DNA of 64,000 bases from Anaspis maculata. Its lineage: Eukaryota; Arthropoda; Insecta; Coleoptera; Scraptiidae. Positions 10,847-19,445 of this stretch are shown piece by piece. The notes under the pieces were generated by a model that saw only the letters and a list, made by a program, of their open reading frames with translations, was not told the DNA's origin and ran no database searches. The stretch spans positions 33,745,042 to 33,809,041 of the forward strand of contig OX421966.1 of assembly GCA_949128115.1 (NCBI GenBank), written 5' to 3'. The translations under genes were made by a program, and so were the position numbers. Positions within the stretch are counted from its first letter, which is position 1. Each line of letters begins with the position of its first letter.

Positions 10847-11111
10847 AAGGGGCCCGGCTAAACGTCCGAATATATTGAGGAAAAAAATTATACCTACCAA
10901 AATTACAGTATACAAACATTTGCAAACTAGCCCCAGTTGATTTTTGTAATTTTTTTTTTTCAAAATTTGATGACCCCGGAGCTTGGCTAGATATTTTTCA
11001 AAAAATTTCATATTTCGTGTGGAATATTACGGAACCAAGTCACAACTTTCTCACGCTAGCCGCAGTTGAATTTCCAAAAAAAATGTTTCTGGTCATTTTC
11101 GGCCTACCCTA
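10847..11111. repeat. Right terminal inverted repeat of the 2.15-kb element
   Basis: Inverse partner of 8966-9221. It ends at 11111, directly before the second GTACTGGG. Between it and the pseudogene lies a G-run region (10568-10800) starting AGTGGCGTAACTAG, a string common at the ends of insect DNA elements and possibly another small insertion. Confidence 0.8.
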
Positions 11112-11119
11112 GTACTGGG

Positions 11120-11345
11120 GTATCCCCCTGCACCGTAAACTGGTTTTCCTTCTCTGATGACATTGAAAATCAAAGCTTGTCCTGCGTTTTATACTTTTCC
11201 GCCAAGTTGGAGTCGTCGTTCCAGGAAAGTCTTCCTCCTTCGATGGCCTTCTTGGCCCATCAAAGGTTTGTGCTGTTTCTTGGCTTTCACCTCTCTCCAT
11301 CGACCTTTTCGGCATCATGAGTGTCCCTACCAGGGGCCTCTTCAC
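11120..11345 (-). pseudogene. LINE ORF1-like, upstream part
   Basis: A minus-strand open frame of 78 codons, charged and rich in R, K, E and T, with no recognised domain. It abuts the DNA transposon. Deleting the transposon and one 8-bp repeat joins an open frame here to the one entering 8957. Its LINE identity comes only from context with the endonuclease and RT fragments further down. Confidence 0.35.
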
Positions 11346-11399
11346 GTGACCTCCGCCAGTATAGCTCTCAGGATAATTGCAGTTACTTGAGCCCCTCCA

Positions 11400-13427
11400 C
11401 CAACTACAAGGTCTTACAGCAGTACAGCACCAGGAGGGATGGTTCTGTAGAGCTAGATAGACGTAGGTACAGTAGGTGCGATTGAAGTATCCACCACGGC
11501 GTATTGCCTTTTAAGTTCCATAACAATATGGCACCATGAAAACTGGAACACTGGCAAAGGTTGAATTTACGCAGAAAAATATTGCCTTGCGGACATTTCG
11601 ATCAGAATCTTACCTACTTCACAAATTGTTTTTCGTCCACTGTTGACCCAGCAACAATGTCTCGGTAGTGGGTACTGTGTTGATCCTCATTCTGCTCTAA
11701 CAGAAGCGACGAATCCACTCACGGAGTTCTCCCGGAACACACAGATATCTGGTGAAGAAATGGCTGGTCGCAATTTCACGATTCATAGTTCCTGAGAGCT
11801 TGGCAATTTGCTTCAGTAATCAGTAATGTTCTCTCTTCCAAGTCGTTGGGATCATCGGGCATTGACGATGAGGGTCGAGAATTTAGGATTGATTCGATTT
11901 GCACTAGGGCTGGTATAAAACTCTTCAAAATGTTAGTGAAGCATTATTTTGACATGGTTTCAGGTGATCTGTGACGCTTTTCACTTCAACCTCTCAAAAG
12001 CCCTCGAAAATACAACGGGTATGGAATGCCAATCGGCACTCTGGGTCACTTCTAGCGACAGACCTTCGAAAGGAAGCCATGCATAAGTGCCTCTCCCGAC
12101 AATAAAGTCACCAGTTTCAAATGAACGGCCTTCGTAACAAAACAAATAAACAAACTTGGTAACTAATCAACGCTGGCTGTGGCGGGCTGAAATTTATTTA
12201 ACAATTAATTCAAAATACCGAGATTCTGAATTTCAATCGAGTACCAGAGATCTTGGCCTCACAGGTCTTTCTACACTGCGCACTCTTGTGCTATAATACA
12301 CTTAGCCAAGCTTGGCATTCAACCGTGTGCCTCCACAGGGCTCAAACAACACGTCTGCATAATACATGCAGTGTGAAAGAATGCAAATAGGCAGGTTGTG
12401 ACTTATTAGTTCCATCAAACGAGCATTTATCTGTATATCGTCGCACCTATAGCCCCACAGGTCAGCTCGCGAAGCGCCCATCGCAGGTTTGTCGTGCCAT
12501 TATCGCTTCTCCGTAACAGCCACTTCAAGACCCGCGCCGAGACGACCGTTCCATACCAGGCCGTTTTATTATTTATACAGATAAATCAATTTTTCAAAGT
12601 TCTTGTTAGCGTAAGAGTCGTTGTTTGGCGATGGATTTGCCCAGATTATACAATATTGCTTGGCGCGCTCGTTTGCTCCATATCGAAATGCACATAAACG
12701 GTTATGGAGGTGCATGCACACGTTTTAATGAACACATCGGAATTTTCGTTGTTATTATGAAATGTTGCGATTTATAACGGGATAAAACAAGCTTTCTGTA
12801 TGCCAGAGCTACATAGATTGTTGTATGACGGGGAGAGAGAGCAGAGCTTTCGCGCGCGAGCCATGGCTGATGATAATAATTTAATTACTATTATTGTATA
12901 TGGCGGATCAACGGTGGTTTTTGTCAGACTGTTCTGCATTTAATTAAGCACCTCATGATGGTAAATGCAGTTGTTGGAGCTTTACGCCGCCGTTCTGGAA
13001 CCGCGATAAAAGCTGAGCATACATTGCATCGATCAGGAACTTAATAGCACGTGACTAACTCAGTTATTAGTTGTTAACTACCTTCTGGTTGGCTTCAAGG
13101 TGCTTCCTGAATGTGAAGTATCTTCCTCCAATCACGGACTTTTTCACGGCTAGTTGTACTCGGATTCAAATGCTGTTGGTCGTTGGCCGTTGGCCGTTGC
13201 CCGTTGCTCAAGGTCTAACAGTTCTAACATATTATTTGAGCTTATGACATGACTTCCGACGCGAAACCCTTTCAATGAGATGTTTCGGGTGCTAGTGAAA
13301 AAATGTGTCGATAGAATCAGGTTTTTGAGAACACTTGATGTTTCAACAACTTGACAATGTTTTTAGCGTTAACCATCCTTGAAGAAAGGAAATGAGAGAA
13401 CAACGGGAACTTATTAAATTAATCAAC
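11400..13427. other. Non-coding interval, nothing recognised
   Basis: About 2 kb of unique-looking sequence. No ORF carries a recognisable domain. The short frame at 12494-12697 has no support. Confidence 0.4.
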
Positions 13428-13444
13428 CTTCGTCAAATATAAAA

Positions 13445-13580
13445 ATAATAAATAAATAATAAATAATAACTTTATTGTTTCTTATGGGCTTAGCCCAAAT
13501 AACAATGAGTGGAAAAATAAAAAATAAAAACAAATCAAATTGAATGCAACCACGTTGAAAATCGTGGTCAAATCAATGGT
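13445..13580 (-). mobile_element. 5'-truncated LINE 3' end with 17-bp target duplication
   Basis: Direct repeats CTTCGTCAAATATAAAA at 13428-13444 and 13581-13597 bracket about 136 bp. Read on the minus strand it ends with TTGGGCTAAGCCCATAAG, CAATAAAGTTATT and an (ATTT/ATT)n tail. A small GGGCTNAGCCC hairpin followed by AATAAAG and a simple repeat is the usual 3' end of Jockey/CR1-type LINEs. The target duplication proves retrotransposition. Confidence 0.85.
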
Positions 13581-13657
13581 CTTCGTCAAATATAAAATAC
13601 ATAATTATCCTTATCTCAGTGATATCAATACAGATTAGTTGCCAAGGCTAACAAACC

Positions 13658-14008
13658 TCAGGTCAACCCAACGTCAAACTGCAGGTGGCTCATGTTTTGG
13701 CTCAACTTATATGCAAGTCTGACAATTTTGAATATATTTGTGACATCTGTGCCCGCTTTCGGCCAATGATATTTGCTTAAATCACGATTGGTCTTGTAGA
13801 CGCCACTGTGACCGGAAGGGAGTGAGTCGTGGTTTCCCAATAAAATCTTGGACATCTCTTGAGATGCGACTAGCAACCTCCAATCGTTTTTTTGTTCAGA
13901 CAGTCCAGGAAAAGGGTTCTTCTCAACCGGTATTTTCGTATCGCTAAGAAGCAACGTTGAGTGGAGTCTGAACGACCAGACACTAGTTTGCACATCTTCA
14001 CTTTTCAC
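13658..14008 (-). pseudogene. Ty3/gypsy element B: integrase zinc-binding fragment
   Basis: Minus-strand frame with HDSLPSGHSGVYKT, then YHWPK about 12 residues later. This is the HHCC zinc-binding N-terminal domain of a Ty3/gypsy integrase, which inserts element cDNA. The first two His are in this frame, but the CxxC (NCQTC) lies in another frame (about 13725), showing a frameshift. The rest of the integrase is missing. It is the downstream part of element B, whose RT and RNase H pieces lie at 18.0-19.4 kb on the same strand, separated by element A. Confidence 0.8.
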
Positions 14009-14050
14009 ATACTATTTTTTCTTGATTTTAAGTGGAGAAGAAAAGTGATG

Positions 14051-14122
14051 AGTTCAATCTATCACTGAAACGGATTTTGATAAAGCAGAGTTCAATCTAT
14101 TACTGGAACGGATTTTGATAAG
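14051..14122. repeat. 37-bp tandem duplication in element B next to the element A insertion
   Basis: GAGTTCAATCTATNACTGNAACGGATTTTGATAA occurs twice (about 14051 and 14088). On the minus strand both copies read as the end of the gypsy B RNase H region, so the duplication arose in B. The last bases, ATAAG (14118-14122), are the target duplication of element A. Confidence 0.75.
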
Positions 14123-14212
14123 TGTGATATATCGAGTTGGTAGAATAATTAAAATGTCATAAAAATAATCAATAAAGACATTCCGAATCCCGTGTACTTC
14201 GAATACATAAAA
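14123..14212 (+). repeat. 5' LTR of gypsy element A (90 bp)
   Basis: Starts TGTGATATATCGAGTTGG and ends GAATACATAAAA. It aligns without gaps to 17942-18031 with 9 mismatches by my count (90% identity). The flanking ATAAG (14118-14122) pairs with GTAAG (18032-18036) as a 5-bp target duplication with one change. A length of 90 bp is very short for an LTR, and the end is AAAA rather than the usual CA. Confidence 0.8.
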
Positions 14213-14291
14213 CTGGCGACAAGGATGGGATAGGCCATGCCGCGCGGAGCCTGTTCGGCCTATCCCATCCCAGCCGGTTCCGGAGCCGGCT
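14213..14291 (+). promoter_or_regulatory. Gypsy A primer-binding region and GC-rich leader hairpin
   Basis: Immediately after the LTR lies CTGGCGAC, where a tRNA primer-binding site is expected. Then comes a perfect 14-bp inverted repeat, GGATGGGATAGGCC (14223-14236) with its complement at 14257-14270, enclosing a 20-nt GC-rich loop. The leader jumps directly into RNase H coding sequence at about 14292, so gag, protease and most of RT are deleted. Confidence 0.6.
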
Positions 14292-15775
14292 TCGAAAGAA
14301 GCTATCACTTCAGATGTGGTACTGATTCATTATAATTCAGATCTACCTTTGAAAGTAAGTTGCGACGCAAGTTCATATGAAGTAGCGGGAGTATTATCGC
14401 ACATTTTACCTAATGGAAATGACAGACCAATTGGTTTCGCCTCAAGAAAACTAAGTAAATGTGAAATGGCTGATTCCACTGTAGACAAAGAAGCATTATC
14501 AATTTTTTTTTCCGTCAAAATTTCTTATCACTATCTTATGGGACGCAAATTTCTTTTAACAACAGATCACAAACCTTAAATTTATTTATTCGGAGACAAG
14601 AAAGGTATTCCTGTGATGGCGGCTGGCGGATTACAGCGCTGGTCTGTTTTCTTATCCAAGTTTGATTTTACCATCAAATATCTAAAAGGTACGTTGAATG
14701 GAAATGCAGATTGTTTGTCACGCTTACCTTCGTCTAAGTCTGGCGAAGTGGAGGAATTGAATTATACTTATGTGGATTTCATTTATGATAACCATGACCT
14801 ACCACTTACGGCAGCAGATATTCAGGATGAAACAAAAAAGGATGGAGATCCATCCAAGATTTCATCTGAAATTAAGGAGGGATGGCATAACAAATTGGAG
14901 GGGGATTCGTTTAAGTCTTTCATTAGTCGAAAAAATGAACTGAATGTAGAAAATGATATAATAATGTGGGGTTACAGAGTTTTAATACCGGAAAATTGCA
15001 GAAAGTTGTTGTTAGAGGAATTACATATGGCGCACCCGGGAATAGTAAAAATGAAAAGTGAAGCGCGATCCTATTTTTGGTGGCCAAAGTTAGATATGGA
15101 TTTTAAAAAGTTGGTTGAGGCTTGTGAGGCTTGTAGCAAGGCAAGGCCCAGTCCGCCTAGAGCATCATTGATCGAATATGAAAAACCTAGTTACGTTTTT
15201 GAAAGAGTTCATGTTGATTTTTTTGGTCCTGTTGGAAATACGATGTTTTTAGTTTCAATAGATGCATTCAGCAAATGGGTGGAAATCCATGGAATCAAAC
15301 CTGTTACGCCTGCAAGTACCATTGATATTTTGAGGAAAATTTTCTCCTGTTTTGGTTTACCCAAGCAAATTGTGACAGATAATGGTTCTCAATTCACTTC
15401 AGAGGAATTTTTAGTTTTTTGTAGAAGAAACGGGATGGAATTAAGTTTAACACCTCCATATCATCCGGCTAGTAATGGAGCTGCGGAGAATGCAGTAAAA
15501 AGTGTCAAAATAGCTTTGAAGAAATCTTTGGAAGATCCACAAAACGGTTCTAGCTCGATTTCTTATATTCTGTCAAGATATCTTTTGAATTACAGGACAA
15601 TGTTTCACTGCACGACTGGGGTGTTACGCTTCGTTTTGCGATGTTTGACAGAAATACTGAAGTGAGGCTAGACCTGCTCAAGCCAGAGAACTTGGAAGTC
15701 CAAGAAAATAATTTCAACATAATAAAGCCAGAAAGAGATATTCATTTTTCTGTGGGTGAGGAGGTCTCCCGTGAA
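14292..15775 (+). pseudogene. Ty3/gypsy element A pol: RNase H and integrase, broken
   Basis: Starts in RNase H (VSCDASSYEVAGVLSH, ASRKLSKCE, DKEAL, TTDHKP) and continues through the RNase H/integrase linker (LNGNADCLSRLP). The integrase zinc finger follows (HMAHPG..., CEACSKA), then the DDE core: D in HVDFFGP, D in TDNGSQFTSEEF and E in NGAAENAV. The D, D and E residues are all present. Breaks are an in-frame stop at 14577-14579, a frameshift near 15625, and the insertion of a 2.0-kb TIR element at 15766. The C-terminus resumes at 17793. RT and everything upstream are deleted, so this copy cannot be autonomous. Confidence 0.92.
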
Positions 15776-16507
15776 AAAGTAAAACCTAGTAACCAACATT
15801 TTTTGATAAAATGAGTTTTTCACATATTCGGAATCTTCTAAGTATTTCCTTCACTCAGATATTGGTTTTGGATCAATATTCAAAAAAATTAATAAATTAG
15901 AACGTATGAAATTTCCTAGTAAGTGCATTTCTAGTCTACTTTACAGTGGAAAAACATAGCACGTATCCCTTCCAAAGGTAAAACCTAGCATCTTTGCGGC
16001 ATTGGAGATATTTTACAATGGATAAACATAGCAGGGCGGCCTCAAGGGTAACTTACTAGGTTTTTCCGGTGTTTTATTCAGGATATTATGATCTTGATGA
16101 ACCCAGCATGGCTCTTACTGGATTTCTCCAATTTTTTGTGCGTGTTTTCCAGTCGAGCCGATAGTTCATTGATGGATGCTATGAATCCATATACTTCCGT
16201 TCATACTTTGTAGTACGTTGCTTAAATAGGTACCCTAAATTTACCTACTAGTCACACTTCAAGAAATCATTGAAGGTCAAGTGAATCAACTGCGCTTTCA
16301 AGCGTTATACCCAAAAAAAACACAACACAAAAAGATTTACACACCTCCAGTATAAACACTCTTAGCACCATGTGCCCCATTGTTGCCGTTTGGACCGTTA
16401 TACGATACGTGCTCTTGCTCGATTCTCCCTCTAAAACATCGAAGAGAGAGTATGATGAACTAGTTAATTATTATTATTGATAGCAATTGTGTTTTGCTGG
16501 CATAAAA

Positions 16508-16700
16508 ATGTCTTCTAGGGAAAAGCTTCCCGGAGCTTTGGCTACTAATAAACGTGAGTTTAGTTAATTTCATTGTTCCAGGAGCATTCAAGTTCTAATC
16601 GTCGTGATATTTTCAAAATTATAATTTTGTATTATACTGTTTCATTGTTTTAGGTTTACAAAAATACAACAACCAAGAACGCCGATTGATTAACGTGTAA
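16508..16700 (+). CDS. Candidate two-exon 30-residue ORF inside the 2.0-kb TIR element
   Basis: Exon 1 is 16508-16553 (ATG TCT TCT AGG ...), followed by a consensus donor GTGAGT. The acceptor is TTTCATTGTTTTAG (ending 16653), and exon 2 starts at 16654 and stops at TAA (16698-16700). The 100-bp intron has a good pyrimidine-rich end. The joined product is a 30-residue basic peptide starting MSSREKLPGALATNKR. It matches nothing I know. It may be the truncated first part of a transposase gene, or chance. The splice signals are what make it notable. Confidence 0.4.
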
Positions 16701-16986
16701 TTAATTAGGGGGTAGGTAGGTCTGACGCGCCGACATCACAAAAACTTCGACTTTTCTATTCTAACTATCAGGGAATACAATTGAGGCATAAATTCCTTTC
16801 AAAAAGACAAAAAATTTTAGAGAATTTTGCCCAAAATGCCACCTGTGGAGAGACTTTTCTGGAAAAATATTGCTTCGTCTGATGCATCATCTGGTTTGAC
16901 ATCAAATGTTGTTTATTTTTTGGTTTCGAATAAAGTTGGGAAAGTGTAATTTCTGAGCTATAATTTTTGTTGCCTGCTTTGGGTCT

Positions 16987-17122
16987 TATCACGGTGGCTC
17001 TTGTCATTAAAACAATATTGTAATTTTGTTAATTTTGCTATTATTGTTACGATTAATTAATACAAGGTTTATTGTAAAAATTACAATATTGTTCCAATTA
17101 CAAGAGCCGCCGTGATTAGAAC
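16987..17122. repeat. Internal inverted repeat in the 2.0-kb TIR element
   Basis: TATCACGGTGGCTCTTGTCA (about 16987) and an inverse partner containing ACAAGAGCCGCCGTGATTAG (about 17098-17118) form arms of about 40 bp that also share ACAATATTGTAATTTT. Possibly a nested small MITE. Confidence 0.65.
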
Positions 17123-17792
17123 CATCAGAAAAAAGTGCCATTGATGGAGATAAGTAGATATACTTTGATTTGGTTCATGATTAGGTACCTGGAAGTAAAT
17201 TTTGAAGGCATTGTTGTTTTTCATTTGTTTGTAATGTTAGTTACTTGGTTAGTTACCTATGTAATTGATTATTTTGTTTCGTGATTTGTTCAATCGCAAC
17301 TCGAATCGTAACTTTTCTTGCGTGCAATTTCGAATGTAAATCGCTGCCAAATATATCAATTTATATCGATAGGAATATTATTTTGGAAACGCTATCTTGT
17401 TTGTTTGTTGGTTCTATTTTTAAAAGTTACATCAAATATGATTTTTAACATAACAGGGATGATGATAATTGTACTTACTATGTTTTTCCATTTGAGATTC
17501 GATAGCTTTCAGAAGTTCCTCAATAGCAAGTCATTGTGCTAAGTTTTTCCAAAGTAATATGCTGGTATTCCTAATGGAAAAACAAAGTATGTCCATTATT
17601 TTCCAAAATACTACCCAAATCATGAAGATATTATGAAATATGAAAAATTCAACCTTAAAAACCCCCATTACCGCTGATAACTGTACTATTTTGCCATAGC
17701 AATCCTTATGGCAAGACTGGAAACTGCTTTTCGCTCTCCTGCACAATTTGCCCAAAGGCAGTTACTAGGTTTTACCTTTTCACGGGAGAGGT

Positions 17793-17941
17793 GTATGTAC
17801 GAGATTTTAGAAATGTTAACAAAAAAGATTGGTTGAAAGAAGTAATTACAAAGAAATTAGGACCCCGTGTTTATTTAGTAAAAAATATATTTGATAATAT
17901 TTGGAAAAGGCATTGTGATGATATAATTAGTGGTGGAGGTG
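17793..17941 (+). pseudogene. Gypsy element A pol C-terminus and polypurine tract
   Basis: Continues the integrase C-terminal domain after the TIR element: RDFRNVNKKDWLKEVI, then KKLGPRVYLV, the GPxxY/V pattern seen near the end of gypsy integrases. The frame ends in GTGGTGGAGGTG (17930-17941), a purine-rich tract directly before the 3' LTR, as needed for plus-strand priming. Confidence 0.85.
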
Positions 17942-18031
17942 TGTGATTTATCGAGTTGGTAGAATAAATAAAATGTCATAAAAATGATCAATGAAGACTT
18001 TCCGAATTCCGCATACTTTGAATACATAAAA
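17942..18031 (+). repeat. 3' LTR of gypsy element A (90 bp)
   Basis: Ungapped partner of 14123-14212 (9 mismatches), followed by GTAAG (target duplication). The flanking minus-strand sequence resumes the gypsy B RNase H frame. Confidence 0.8.
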
Positions 18032-18036
18032 GTAAG

Positions 18037-18255
18037 GCATCAGCTACGACGTGATTTTTACCGGGACGATGATTGAGTTGAGTTTATTGAACCATTTCAG
18101 ACTATAATGTTTGGTGATAATTGAAAGTTTGGAACCTTCTATGTAAGGCCGAAACCGTTCAATCGCAAAAATGACCCTCAAATATTCCTTTTTGGTAATG
18201 TACGGTACTTCCTTCCAGCTTGCCTGAACTATCTGGTGATGTATGGAACTAAACA
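18037..18255 (-). pseudogene. Ty3/gypsy element B: RNase H fragment
   Basis: Minus-strand frame containing KEYLRVIFAIERFRPYIEG and TKHYSLKWFN, the RNase H core between RT and integrase in gypsy pol. A one-base frame change precedes the terminal VVADA segment, at which element A inserted. On the upstream side it is cut by the fold-back element 18256-19036, after which the same strand reads RT. Confidence 0.85.
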
Positions 18256-19036
18256 ACAGGTGATCAATTGAAGTGGTTCTTCCAAACTACCTCCCTACCC
18301 TACCTCAACATTGAAAATCTCGAAGAAAAACCAACCGATTTCAAAGAATATGGTCATGCCGGATTGTTCATTCTTCTGGCTAAAAAATGCCATGCTGAAA
18401 CACGTGGACGTTGACATTTTTTACCATGTACAGGGTGACAACAAAATGAGTGGCAAAATGGTCAGTTTTCACCAGTGCACAACTTCAAAAGAAAATGGTA
18501 GAGTTTTTCCCATTGAATTTTTCAAAAGCTAATGGTAAAGGTAGAAGTGCATAACTCAACTCTATAAAGTAACCCTCAAGCAAATTTGATCTCACCGATT
18601 CTCAGAAACGCTACTTTCTGTGAACGTCTGCAACCCACTTTGCAGTCTTTTCCAAACAAAATACGTTCTCTTGATACATTGCATCCTCATCATCACAGGG
18701 CGGTTCAAATGAACCATCAAAACTCAGATGGGGGGATGAATCGAAAACCGTCTCGAGATATTGTGATGAGCTTCTCAAAAATTCATTGGGAAAAAATCTA
18801 CGAATGTTTTTTGTCGAAACTGTTGAAAATTGACCATTTCGATACTCATTTTGTTATCATCCTGTACATGGTAAACAATGTCAACGTCCACGTGACTCCA
18901 GCATTGCATTTTGCAGCCAGAAGAATGACCTATCCGGCATGACCACGTTCTTTGAAATCGGTTGGTTTTTCTTTAAGATTTTTGATCTTCAAATAGCGTG
19001 AAATTTTTTGGTGGACCAGTTCAATTGATCACCTGT
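18256..19036. mobile_element. Fold-back element inserted in gypsy B
   Basis: 781 bp. The left end ACAGGTGATCAATTGAAGTGG and the inverse of the right end ACAGGTGATCAATTGAACTGG match. The arms stay alignable for about 280 bp (AAGAAAAACCAACCGATTTC, GGTCATGCCGGAT, CACGTGGACGTTGACATT, TTTACCATGTACAGG), leaving a centre of about 220 bp. No transposase is encoded. The target duplication is unclear. Confidence 0.85.
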
Positions 19037-19445
19037 TTATATGCTGTCCATCTGAGTCCTCCTGGGATGATAGCGCACTCAGCCCAAAAGCGCTTGCATC
19101 CGCCTAAATCACAAAAGGCTTCTTGAAGTTTGGATATCATGTTAGAAAAGGTGCTGCTATGAGGAAATTTTTATTGGCTTGAAAAGCGTTGTCACATTCA
19201 GGTAACTCGATGAATTTTTCTTCAAAAGTTGATGAAGTGGAGCGACAACGGGGGCAAAGTTAGTGGTGAAACGCCGAAAACATGACGCGATTCCGACCAC
19301 CCTACGGACATCTTTTACACTTCTGGGCATTACGATCTGTAGATTCGCTTTGATCTTGTCTGGGTCCACTTGCAAACCATTATTATTTACGATGTAGCCC
19401 TCGAACTCATGCTCAGGGCGACATATTTGACATTTAGTGGGGTAG
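19037..19445 (-). pseudogene. Ty3/gypsy element B: RT C-terminal (thumb) and RT/RNase H junction
   Basis: Minus strand: KCQICRPEHEFEGYIV and NGLQVDPDKIKAN, then PRSVKDVRRVVGIASCFRRF and FAPVVAPLHQLLKKN, the conserved RT connection region of Ty3/gypsy elements. Then ADASAFGLSA starts RNase H and is cut by the fold-back element. Nothing of the RT palm is present upstream of 19445. Confidence 0.85.

Larger units (their letters stand above)
8966..11111. mobile_element. Complete 2146-bp TIR DNA transposon with 8-bp TSD
   Basis: Exact direct repeats GTACTGGG occur at 8958-8965 and 11112-11119. The enclosed DNA begins AAGGGTGAGCCGAAAA and ends with the inverse of TAGGGTAGGCCGAAAA. Inverted repeats continue inward for about 260 bp (8966-9221 and 10847-11111), sharing TGCGGC..GCG, AAAGTTGT.ACT, AAATATC.AGCC, AACT.GGGCTAGTT and the innermost TTTAGCCGGGCCCC. 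An 8-bp duplication is the rule for hAT and P elements, but such long TIRs are not typical of hAT. The interior (about 1.6 kb) holds one decayed gene on the minus strand. The insertion splits a LINE ORF1-like frame that reads through when the element and one duplication copy are removed. Confidence 0.85.
15766..17788. mobile_element. 2.0-kb TIR transposon inserted in gypsy A integrase
   Basis: The left end CTCCCGTGAAAAAGTAAAAC and the inverse of the right end CTCCCGTGAAAAGGTAAAAC match for about 28 bp with one mismatch. Flanking AGGT occurs at 15762-15765 and 17789-17792, a 4-bp target duplication (or 2 bp, GG, if the terminal T belongs to the TIR). Removing the element and one AGGT restores the integrase frame. 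The motif TAAAACCTAG/CTAGGTTTTA recurs at 15781, 15985, 16055 and 17763 as subterminal repeats. A two-exon micro-ORF lies at 16508-16700. No known transposase domain was recognised. Confidence 0.88.

Noticed and set aside
14316..15665. Intact, active integrase gene
   Set aside because: There are an in-frame stop, a frameshift and a 2.0-kb insertion, and RT and gag are deleted.
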